From an uncultured Prevotellaceae bacterium (GTDB taxonomy: Bacteria; Bacteroidota; Bacteroidia; Bacteroidales; Bacteroidaceae): a stretch of DNA of 64,000 nucleotides. The notes beneath the pieces are model-generated. The model did not search any database and was not told where the DNA came from. It was given only the letters and a program-made list of their open reading frames with translations. The stretch spans positions 120,300 to 184,299 of the forward strand of contig CADAKX010000003.1 in assembly GCA_902788605.1 (NCBI GenBank). Reading direction: 5' to 3'. Position 1 is the first letter of the stretch. Every line of letters begins with the position of its first letter. A program made the position numbers and the translations under genes. Of this stretch, positions 9,115 to 16,261 are shown piece by piece.

Positions 9115-9174
9115 TTTTTAGACCGCACTCTAACAACTGATAGAGTGCGGTCTAAAAATTGTTAGAGTACGGTC
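9115..9174. repeat. 18-bp perfect inverted repeat plus a third half-site
   Basis: Two arms, 9115-9132 and 9141-9158, are perfect reverse complements over 18 bases around an 8-base spacer. A third copy of the half-site TAGAGTRCGGTC follows at 9163-9174. Centres of the three half-sites are 20 and 22 bases apart, close to two helical turns each. The first arm extended by CTAACAA (9121-9136) can also pair with 9159-9174 with one mismatch, giving a mutually exclusive hairpin. The element ends 36 bases before the -33 box of uxaB. It could be an operator, an alternative-hairpin attenuator, a terminator for the glycosyltransferase genes, or a mobile-element remnant. No long T run follows on either strand. 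Confidence 0.8.
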
Positions 9175-9210
9175 AAAAAATGATTTATTACCTCATTATT
9201 TGAGATTTCT

Positions 9211-9241
9211 TTGGTCAGAATGAAAAAGTTTAGTACTTTTG
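9211..9241 (+). promoter_or_regulatory. uxaB promoter
   Basis: TTG at 9211-9213 and TACTTTTG at 9234-9241, separated by 20 bases, form a good Bacteroidetes promoter. The leader before the uxaB ATG at 9286 is about 40 bases and A-rich. Confidence 0.78.
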
Positions 9242-9285
9242 CAAGCCGAAAGATAAACAAAGATATCTAAAAAACAATACTAACA

Positions 9286-10731
9286 ATGGAAATGAAACCA
9301 TTAAACAAGCACTTTGCCCCGAAGAGTGTGATGCCAGAGAAAGTAATTCAGTTTGGCGAGGGCAACTTCCTGCGTGCATTCGTAGATTGGATTATTTGGA
9401 ACATGGACCAGAAGACAAACTTCAATGGTTCGGTGGTCGTCGTTCAACCCATTGAGAAAGGTATGGTGGACTGGCTCAACGGCCAGGACTGTCTGTACCA
9501 CGTCAACCTACAGGGCCGCGAGAACGGCAAACCCGTCAATACGCTGGAACGTATCGACGTCATCAGTCGTGCATTAAACCCCTACTCCCAGAACGACGCT
9601 TTCATGGCGTTGGCCGACCAACCCGAAATCCGCTTCGTCATCTCGAATACCACTGAGGCTGGCATCGCCTTCGACCCCGCTTGCAAGTTGGATGACAAAC
9701 CCGCTTCGTCTTACCCTGGCAAGTTGGTGCAGCTACTGTATCGCCGCTATCAGACCTTCAACGGTGATCCCACAAAGGGTCTGATCATTTTCCCCTGTGA
9801 ACTCATCTTCCTCAACGGTCATGTACTGAAGGATTGTATCAACAAGTATATCGAACTGTGGAATCTGGGCGCCGACTTCAAGAAGTGGTTCGACGAGTAC
9901 TGCGGCGTCTATGCTACGCTCGTAGACCGCATTGTGCCGGGCTTCCCACGCAAGGATATCGCTCAGATTCAGGAAAAGGTGGGCTATCGCGACAACCTCG
10001 TGGTCCAGGCTGAGAACTTCCACCTGTGGGTCATCGAGGCACCAAAGGAGGTGGAGAATGAATTCCCCGCTGACAAGGCTGGACTGCACGTATTGTTCGT
10101 ACCCAGCGAAGAGCCTTACCACAAGCGCAAGGTGACACTGCTGAACGGTCCTCACACCGTGCTGAGTCCAGTGGCATTTCTGAGTGGCGTAGACATCGTA
10201 CGCGATGCTTGTCAGCATGAGGTCATTTCGAAATATATTCACAAGGTGCAGTTTGAGGAACTGATGCAGACACTCGACCTACCGATGGAGGAACTGGAGA
10301 AGTTTGCCGGCGACGTGCTGGAGCGCTTTGACAACCCATTCGTTGACCATCAGGTGACAAGCATCATGCTGAACTCATTCCCCAAGTTCCAGGCTCGAGA
10401 TCTGCCCGGTGTGAAGACCTACTTGGAACGTAAGGGCGAACTGCCCAAGGGTCTTGTGTTCGGTCTGGCATCCATCATCACATATTATAAAGGTGGAAAG
10501 CGTACAGACGGTGTGGAGATTGTACCCAATGACGACGAAAAGATCATGAGCCTTTTGAAGGAGCTCTGGGCAACGAGCGATACTCAAAAGGTTACCGATG
10601 GCGTACTCGGAGCAGAATTTATCTGGCAGGAAGATCTCAACAAGATTGCTGGTCTGAACCAGATGGTGAAACAGTTCCTTGACCTAATTCAGGAAAAGGG
10701 CATGCTCGAGGCAGTCAAGACAATCTTGTAA
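9286..10731 (+). CDS. uxaB: Tagaturonate reductase (altronate oxidoreductase)
   Basis: UxaB interconverts D-tagaturonate and D-altronate with NAD(H), a cytoplasmic step of galacturonate (pectin) breakdown. The 481-aa product belongs to the long-chain mannitol dehydrogenase family. It begins with VIQFGEGNFLRAFVDW, an N-terminal Rossmann nucleotide-binding segment, and carries the family's ISNTTEAGI stretch and the C-terminal-domain signature KVTLLNGPHTVLSP with its conserved lysine and histidine. ATG at 9286 and 9292 are both possible. The gene stands alone here, with its own promoter and terminator; kdgK and eda of the same pathway lie about 33 kb away. Other polyol dehydrogenases of the family are the alternative, but the sequence fits UxaB best. 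Confidence 0.87.
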   Translation: MEMKPLNKHFAPKSVMPEKVIQFGEGNFLRAFVDWIIWNMDQKTNFNGSVVVVQPIEKGMVDWLNGQDCLYHVNLQGRENGKPVNTLERIDVISRALNPYSQNDAFMALADQPEIRFVISNTTEAGIAFDPACKLDDKPASSYPGKLVQLLYRRYQTFNGDPTKGLIIFPCELIFLNGHVLKDCINKYIELWNLGADFKKWFDEYCGVYATLVDRIVPGFPRKDIAQIQEKVGYRDNLVVQAENFHLWVIEAPKEVENEFPADKAGLHVLFVPSEEPYHKRKVTLLNGPHTVLSPVAFLSGVDIVRDACQHEVISKYIHKVQFEELMQTLDLPMEELEKFAGDVLERFDNPFVDHQVTSIMLNSFPKFQARDLPGVKTYLERKGELPKGLVFGLASIITYYKGGKRTDGVEIVPNDDEKIMSLLKELWATSDTQKVTDGVLGAEFIWQEDLNKIAGLNQMVKQFLDLIQEKGMLEAVKTIL

Positions 10732-10760
10732 GAAGAATTTAGTTATTAAGCATATTTTTT

Positions 10761-10795
10761 AATCTCCAAATCGTCATAGGTTTGGAGATTTTTTT
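10761..10795 (+). terminator. Terminator after uxaB
   Basis: A 10-bp perfect stem (10761-10770 with 10781-10790, AATCTCCAAA and its complement) with a 10-base loop is followed by a T run to 10795. It lies 30 bases after the uxaB stop. The -7 element TACCTTTG (10797-10804) of the next gene starts immediately behind it. Confidence 0.85.
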
Positions 10796-10828
10796 GTACC
10801 TTTGCACCGTTTTTTTTATTAACTCAGT

Positions 10829-12913
10829 ATGTTTAAACCACAATTCAACAAGCATGAGGTGCTGGTGTTCCGCCAGTTTCAACGCAAGGGTTATGCCCTG
10901 TTTGCATGTCTTGGCCGCGAAGTGGTGATTTCGGTGCTCAGTGTAGCTACACTCGAGGCTGCCGGAACAACCAGCATCAGTGACGAGACATGGCGCGCCA
11001 GCGACGACAGCACCAAAACGGCTGCCCGCGAGGTTATGCTCGACGATGTGAGTATCACAGGCTCAAGGGCTCCGCTGACCGTAAGTCAAGCGGCGAGAAT
11101 GGTCACTGTACTGAGCCGCGAGGATATTGCGCAGGCGCCAGTACAAAGTATTAACGATTTGCTCAAGATGGCCGTAGGCATTGATGTCAGACAACGCGGA
11201 CCACTTGGTTCCCAAACAGACATCTCGATTAGAGGAGGCACTCAAGAGCAAATCATCATCCTGTTAAACGGCATTAATATCTCTGACCCGCAGACGGCCC
11301 ACAACACGATGGACCTGCCTTGTGACGTGGCAGATATTGTACGCATCGAGGTCTTAGAGGGCCCGGCTGGCCGCACCTATGGCACATCGTCATTGGTAGG
11401 TGCTATCAATATCGTGACAAGTCCACGCCATGGCGATGGCCCGGGCGAAGTCCGGTTGGAAGGCGGGTCGTATGGCTATGCCAAAGCTTCTGCACGTGTC
11501 CGTCCGATACAAAGTGCTAGACCATGGCAGGCTGCAGTATCGGGCTCGTATGCCCGCAGCGATGGCTACACACGCTCAAAAGGCGGCAGTCTGAACACCG
11601 ACTTCAGTGGGTCGAAGGCCTTCTATCAAGGAGCCTATGACGATGAGCAGGTGAAATTGTCGTGGCACATGGGCATCAGTGACAAGGGCTGGGGCTCGGG
11701 CACGTTTTATGCCACGCCCAAATGGCAGGCTGACGAACAATATGAGCACACCACAAAGACTTTCATGGCGCTACAGGGAGAGAATCGTCAGGGACAGGTG
11801 CATCTTCAGTCTGCTGTCTACTGGCAACAGAATCGTGACCGATATGAGGGCTATCGTGGGCGTCCAGAGGTTATGAAATACAACTATAACCGATGCGACG
11901 TCTATGGTCTGAAACTCAATAGTTATTTTGACTGGAAACTGGGAAGAACGGCCTTTGGTGCAGAACTGAGAAACGAAGACCTGGTGAGTGGAAACCTAGG
12001 CGAGGCTCTTTCCAGAACACACCATATCAAAGGCACCGACCGCGACTATACGCTGGGCATCAACCGCACCAACATATCTGCCCACCTGGAGCATAATGTG
12101 CTACTGAAGCGACTAACCATCTCGGCAGGGTTCGTGGCAGCCAAGAGCTCTTGGAGCAACATGAACATGACGCTTTATCCAGGCATCGACATGAGCTATC
12201 AAGCATCGGGTAGTATCAAACTATTTGCGTCTTACAACTCATCATTACGTTTGCCATCTTTTACAGAGATGTACTACAAACTGCAGGGCTACGCGGCTGA
12301 CCCACACCTAAAACCCGAAGAGATGCAAGCCATCGAGGTGGGAGCACGCTATAGCTCGACAACCATCCAGTCCAAAGCCACCCTCTATCATCATCACGGT
12401 AAAGATATGATAGACTGGATAATGGATACCCGCCTGGGCAGTGATGCTCAATGGCAAAGTGTAAACCACACGAAGGTCAACACCTATGGAATGGAGGCAA
12501 ATGTGGTTGTCAATCTCTCACAATGGCTTAACAGCAGGAAGACGAGTCTGGCTCTGAGTTACAGCTACATCCATCAAGACAAAGACCTAGAGCCGGGAGT
12601 CGTGTCGCAATATGCATTGGAGTATTTGCGTCACAAACTTGTAGGCAGTCTTCAGACAAGCCTTTGGAGTCACCTAACACTAAGGGTGGACTATCGCTGG
12701 CAAGACCGTGTAGGATCATACACCACGTTTAGTGGTGACATAAATGATTACACGCCCTATGCGCTGGTAGATACTCACCTGGAATGGAGCACCAAACGCT
12801 GGACAGTCTTTACAGATGTCAACAACGTGATGAACAACCATTCGTATGTAGACTTCGGAAACGTGGCCCAACCAGGCCGTTGGATTGTGAGCGGCGTAAA
12901 AATAAAGCTCTAA
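10829..12913 (+). CDS. TonB-dependent outer-membrane receptor (BtuB-like)
   Basis: A 694-aa TonB-dependent receptor that should import a small ligand such as a corrinoid or siderophore across the outer membrane. The N-terminus has a hydrophobic export segment (about 22-45, KGYALFACLGREVVISVLSV) preceded by an unusually long basic stretch, as seen in Bacteroidales BtuB-like proteins. The plug starts near residue 70 (LDDVSITGSRAP) and includes SINDLLKMAVGIDVRQRG, the ISIRGGTQEQ strand and IEVLEGPAGRTYGTSS. The barrel follows and ends in an aromatic-poor strand, WIVSGVKIKL. A -7 element TACCTTTG is at 10797-10804. The ligand is not evident: no SusD-like lipoprotein or cobalamin riboswitch is adjacent. 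Confidence 0.88.
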   Translation: MFKPQFNKHEVLVFRQFQRKGYALFACLGREVVISVLSVATLEAAGTTSISDETWRASDDSTKTAAREVMLDDVSITGSRAPLTVSQAARMVTVLSREDIAQAPVQSINDLLKMAVGIDVRQRGPLGSQTDISIRGGTQEQIIILLNGINISDPQTAHNTMDLPCDVADIVRIEVLEGPAGRTYGTSSLVGAINIVTSPRHGDGPGEVRLEGGSYGYAKASARVRPIQSARPWQAAVSGSYARSDGYTRSKGGSLNTDFSGSKAFYQGAYDDEQVKLSWHMGISDKGWGSGTFYATPKWQADEQYEHTTKTFMALQGENRQGQVHLQSAVYWQQNRDRYEGYRGRPEVMKYNYNRCDVYGLKLNSYFDWKLGRTAFGAELRNEDLVSGNLGEALSRTHHIKGTDRDYTLGINRTNISAHLEHNVLLKRLTISAGFVAAKSSWSNMNMTLYPGIDMSYQASGSIKLFASYNSSLRLPSFTEMYYKLQGYAADPHLKPEEMQAIEVGARYSSTTIQSKATLYHHHGKDMIDWIMDTRLGSDAQWQSVNHTKVNTYGMEANVVVNLSQWLNSRKTSLALSYSYIHQDKDLEPGVVSQYALEYLRHKLVGSLQTSLWSHLTLRVDYRWQDRVGSYTTFSGDINDYTPYALVDTHLEWSTKRWTVFTDVNNVMNNHSYVDFGNVAQPGRWIVSGVKIKL

Positions 12914-12967
12914 CTACGAAGATTTCGGATGCAGAGACGCATACGGGGAAAGAAAAATGGATTTTCA

Positions 12968-12999
12968 TTTGGTTTTTCACTCGATTTGCACTACCTTTG
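12968..12999 (+). promoter_or_regulatory. pheS promoter
   Basis: TTTG at 12968-12971 and TACCTTTG at 12992-12999 with 20 bases between them. The ATG of pheS is at 13027, giving a leader of about 22 bases. Confidence 0.78.
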
Positions 13000-13026
13000 C
13001 ATCCGAAATTGCAATTTATAGAAAAA

Positions 13027-14085
13027 ATGATACTTGATAAAATCAACGAACTCCTTCTGCAGGTAGATACTTTGAAAGCAAGTAACGCAGAAGAAGTAGA
13101 ACAACTTCGATTGAAATATCTGAGTAAAAAGGGTGAGATTTCGGAGTTGATGAATAACTTCCGCTCGGTGCCTGCTGAACAGAAGAAAGAGGTAGGCATA
13201 AAGATTAACGAAGTGAAGCAGCGCTTTACCGACCGCATTAACCAGCTGCGTGAGGAACTGACAACACAGGAAGGTGATGCAGAAACCATCGACTTGACAC
13301 GTACCCCCTATCCCATTCAACTGGGCACTCGTCATCCGTTGACCATCGTGACCAACGAGATTATTGATATCTTCAGTCGCATGGGCTTCGTACTGGCTGA
13401 CGGTCCAGAGGTAGAGGATGATCTGCACGTGTTCACTCGTATGAACTTTGCTGCCGACCACCCCGCTCGCGATATGCAAGACACCTTCTTCGTGAGTCAG
13501 CATCCCAACGATGTGACAAAGAATATCCTGCTGCGTTCTCACACATCAAGCGTTCAGGCCCGCGTAATGGAACAGATGCACACCGAGGACGGCAAGTTGA
13601 CCGCCCCCATTCGCGTAATCTGTCCTGGACGTGTTTATCGCAATGAGGCCATCACTGCCCGCGCTCACTGTTTCTTCCATCAGGTAGAGGGTCTTTACAT
13701 CGACAAAAACGTGTCGTTTACAGACCTGAAACAGGTGCTGCTATCGTTTGCCCGTGAGATGTTCGGTGCTGACACAAAGATACGTCTGCGTCCTTCATAC
13801 TTCCCCTTCACTGAGCCAAGCGCCGAGATGGACATCTCGTGCTTCATTTGTGGCGGCGAAGGATGTGGATTCTGTAAGCACACTGGCTGGGTAGAGATTC
13901 TGGGGTGCGGTATGGTTGACCCGAACGTACTGGAGCAGTGCGGCATCGACTCGAGCATTTACAGCGGCTATGCCTTCGGTATGGGTGTTGAGCGTATCAC
14001 CAACCTGAAGTATCGTGTGAGCGACTTGCGCATGTTCTCTGAAAACGATACGCGCTTCCTGGAGGAATTCCAGTCGGCCGATTAA
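13027..14085 (+). CDS. pheS: Phenylalanyl-tRNA synthetase alpha chain
   Basis: PheS is the catalytic subunit of the alpha2-beta2 synthetase that charges tRNA-Phe. The 352-aa product has an N-terminal coiled-coil arm (LDKINELLLQVDTL onward) that contacts tRNA. The class II core follows, with motif 1 around HPLTIVTNEIIDIFSRMG, motif 2 GRVYRNEAITARAH with FHQVEG, and motif 3 FGMGVERI. A Cys-rich loop, CFICGGEGCGFCKHTGW, sits in the core as in other Bacteroidetes enzymes and could bind zinc. The start at 13027 matches the expected MILDKI N-terminus; a longer open frame upstream runs through the promoter and is rejected. pheT is not in the window. Confidence 0.96.
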   Translation: MILDKINELLLQVDTLKASNAEEVEQLRLKYLSKKGEISELMNNFRSVPAEQKKEVGIKINEVKQRFTDRINQLREELTTQEGDAETIDLTRTPYPIQLGTRHPLTIVTNEIIDIFSRMGFVLADGPEVEDDLHVFTRMNFAADHPARDMQDTFFVSQHPNDVTKNILLRSHTSSVQARVMEQMHTEDGKLTAPIRVICPGRVYRNEAITARAHCFFHQVEGLYIDKNVSFTDLKQVLLSFAREMFGADTKIRLRPSYFPFTEPSAEMDISCFICGGEGCGFCKHTGWVEILGCGMVDPNVLEQCGIDSSIYSGYAFGMGVERITNLKYRVSDLRMFSENDTRFLEEFQSAD

Positions 14086-14103
14086 AGATATTCTAAGAAT
14101 TAG

Positions 14104-14144
14104 AAAAGTACCATGCCTACAATCTGTAAGCATGGTACTTTTTT
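14104..14144 (+). terminator. Terminator after pheS
   Basis: A 13-bp perfect stem, 14104-14116 with 14130-14142, around a 13-base loop and followed by further T residues. Because the stem starts AAAA and ends TTTT it could also serve the convergent minus-strand gene ending at 14166. Confidence 0.88.
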
Positions 14145-14165
14145 ATGTAACCAATTAATGATTAA

Positions 14166-15650
14166 TCAGCGAGAGGCATGGAAACCCTCCAGGTTAGCAT
14201 ACTTGCGGCGCATCATGCGCTTGTAGATATGGCGCAGCCAGATGGGGTGAGTTAGCGTGAAAATCAGACCGATAATAGCCAGGGCTACATAGGCTGTGGT
14301 TTCGTTAAACAGGAAGATAAACACCGACACCAATACCAGCGGCGAGAACATGGCTACCATCTGTATTACAAACTGAATACCGTTCTCTACATTGTTCTTG
14401 CCAGTCATTTTCACGTTGAGGGGAACGGTCTGTTTGTTATAGACTGCTAACTGGAACAGGGTAAAGTAAAGTAGGCCGCTGCTCAACAAGAAATAGGCCA
14501 CCATCATCAAGAGCGAGAATTTACCCTCAATCATGGCGGGAATCATCAGCAAGAAAGGTACCACGAGGATAGCCACATGGAAATAGTACTTAGCTTTGAG
14601 CAACGACAGAATATTCTCTCTGTGAGTCATCAGCAGGTCGATATAATTACCCTCGGAGCCCATAATCTTAACCAAAGCTGTCATACCATAGAGACCGAAA
14701 CAATAAAAGCACCAGAAGTTGAGCATCATGCGACCATCGTACATCGTTGTATAGGAGATTAGCAACGTCAGGATAATTATAAACGAAAGACTCATAATCA
14801 CGCGCTGGCGAATGGCTTTGTTGCGGAAAATGGACTTGAGCTCAAGTTTCAGGTATTCGCCCGTCTGACCAAAACGCTCAAGGAATGTATATTCCGACAC
14901 ATGCTTCATGGCGGCTTCCTTCTTTTCCTGCTTCATAATCTCATCGCGCACATAACGGAACTGCAGCCAACGGTTTAAGAAGAAGAAACCAGCAAGCAGA
15001 ATTAGGCTGAAGAATAAGAAGTACCAAGTAGCGGTGAAGTCGCAGATAAAGTCCATCTGCTTGTCAAACCAGTCTTCATTGATGGCCAAGGGAAGCCAGA
15101 TGACGCCATAGGCCAAGATGGGTAGCAGCCACCACAAGATGAAACGCTGAGCCAGCGTACGAACCATCAGATAAAACTGGCAGTTGACAAGGGTCATGAT
15201 AATTCCGCAAAGGATAATCAACAAGGCTGTACTAAAGGAGGCTCCTCCAAAGAATACGATGATAGCGTAGGGCAAATAGAGCGACAGCCACACCCAGTTG
15301 AATCCAGACAAAAGTGTATTTAGCAGGAATGTTTCAACAACAGAATAAAAGGGCAAGGGCTGAAGCAGATACGGTTTCACCATAATAGCAGGCGTCTGCT
15401 GGACGGCAAAGCGCATGCCAAAGTCGATGGCCAGCCACAAGGGTAGCAAGGCAAGTACTAATGAATACGTATGTGACTCGGTAGCACCCATGGCCATCAT
15501 CGTACCAATGAAGATGAAATAGATGACAAACATGCCTGCACCAAATATTGTCATAATCTTGGCCACGACACTCTGTTCGAAGGCGGGACTGCGGCGAAGG
15601 GCCAGATGACCATGTTTGCGCAGCAGAAGAAGGAGTTTCCAGCGGTTCAT
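14166..15650 (-). CDS. DUF5687-like multi-pass membrane protein
   Basis: A 494-aa integral membrane protein with about ten hydrophobic segments. An amphipathic charged region in the middle (RDEIMKQEKKEAAMKHVSEY) leads into a second membrane half. The overall pattern (short basic N-terminus, then long hydrophobic stretches with PAIMVKPYLLQPL near residue 85) resembles the DUF5687 family, ABC-2 permease-like proteins of Bacteroidetes. No ATPase gene is adjacent, so the partner, if any, is elsewhere. Its start codon overlaps the last base of the lolA-like gene. Function is unknown; the family assignment is from pattern recall only. Confidence 0.6.
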   Translation of the reverse strand: MNRWKLLLLLRKHGHLALRRSPAFEQSVVAKIMTIFGAGMFVIYFIFIGTMMAMGATESHTYSLVLALLPLWLAIDFGMRFAVQQTPAIMVKPYLLQPLPFYSVVETFLLNTLLSGFNWVWLSLYLPYAIIVFFGGASFSTALLIILCGIIMTLVNCQFYLMVRTLAQRFILWWLLPILAYGVIWLPLAINEDWFDKQMDFICDFTATWYFLFFSLILLAGFFFLNRWLQFRYVRDEIMKQEKKEAAMKHVSEYTFLERFGQTGEYLKLELKSIFRNKAIRQRVIMSLSFIIILTLLISYTTMYDGRMMLNFWCFYCFGLYGMTALVKIMGSEGNYIDLLMTHRENILSLLKAKYYFHVAILVVPFLLMIPAMIEGKFSLLMMVAYFLLSSGLLYFTLFQLAVYNKQTVPLNVKMTGKNNVENGIQFVIQMVAMFSPLVLVSVFIFLFNETTAYVALAIIGLIFTLTHPIWLRHIYKRMMRRKYANLEGFHASR

Positions 15651-16252
15651 TATCTTAAGTCTATAACCTCAGCAGAGGGAAAATCTTTGGAATTGAACTT
15701 AAAGGCGGCATCGCTCAGCTTAACGGTCTTCAGGTTCTTGATGGTAAAGGTGGTCCATTTCTGCTTCTGAAGCAGCTTGACTTCTGTAGGATGGTAGGTT
15801 TTCTTGTCGACGGTAATAAACATCTCTTGCACGCGCTTTGATGCATCGGTAGCCGTCAGGTGAACTTGAAAAGCACCACCAGACTGCGTCATGGTGTATT
15901 TGAATCCCTTCTTATACATATTAATAAAGTTGTAGGGATTCATCACCTGAAGTTGGGCTTCCGAAGGTGTAGTCACATTGACCTCGTCATTATTAGACAT
16001 ATAGGTCCAAAGCGTCTTTCCGTCAAACCACAGGGTTGCCATCGATGTGGTGGCGGTAAACATGCGGCCCTTCACAGAAATCTTTCCAGAAGAATTGCCA
16101 TACTGCGCACTGTTCATCGTAAAATCGGCCTGAACTCCATTCTTGTTACTGATAGAGGCAGCACACTTGTCAAGCACAGCCTTGGCATCCTGGGCATGAC
16201 CAGAAAAAATGCAGGCTACAAACAGCGTGAAAACCAAAAACAATCTTTTCAT
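15650..16252 (-). CDS. LolA-like outer-membrane lipoprotein carrier
   Basis: This 200-aa exported protein begins with a clear signal peptide (MKRLFLVFTLFVACIFSGHA, then QDAK). The mature part fits the LolA/LolB half-barrel: GVQADFTMN, then GKISVKGRMF, TLWFDGKTLWTYMSNNDEVNV and a PYNFINMYKKGFKY segment. LolA shuttles lipoproteins from the inner to the outer membrane. It lies 9 bases after ftsK and abuts the DUF5687-like gene. ftsK-lolA adjacency is frequent in bacteria, including Bacteroidetes. A more general LolA-fold lipid carrier cannot be excluded. Confidence 0.85.
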   Translation of the reverse strand: MKRLFLVFTLFVACIFSGHAQDAKAVLDKCAASISNKNGVQADFTMNSAQYGNSSGKISVKGRMFTATTSMATLWFDGKTLWTYMSNNDEVNVTTPSEAQLQVMNPYNFINMYKKGFKYTMTQSGGAFQVHLTATDASKRVQEMFITVDKKTYHPTEVKLLQKQKWTTFTIKNLKTVKLSDAAFKFNSKDFPSAEVIDLR

Positions 16253-16261
16253 ATACCTTAA

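Noticed and set aside
9115-9158. Simple intrinsic terminator for the glycosyltransferase genes
   Set aside because: The T and A runs are inside the stem and no T tract follows the hairpin; the third half-site is also unexplained. Termination is still possible, so it is listed as a repeat.
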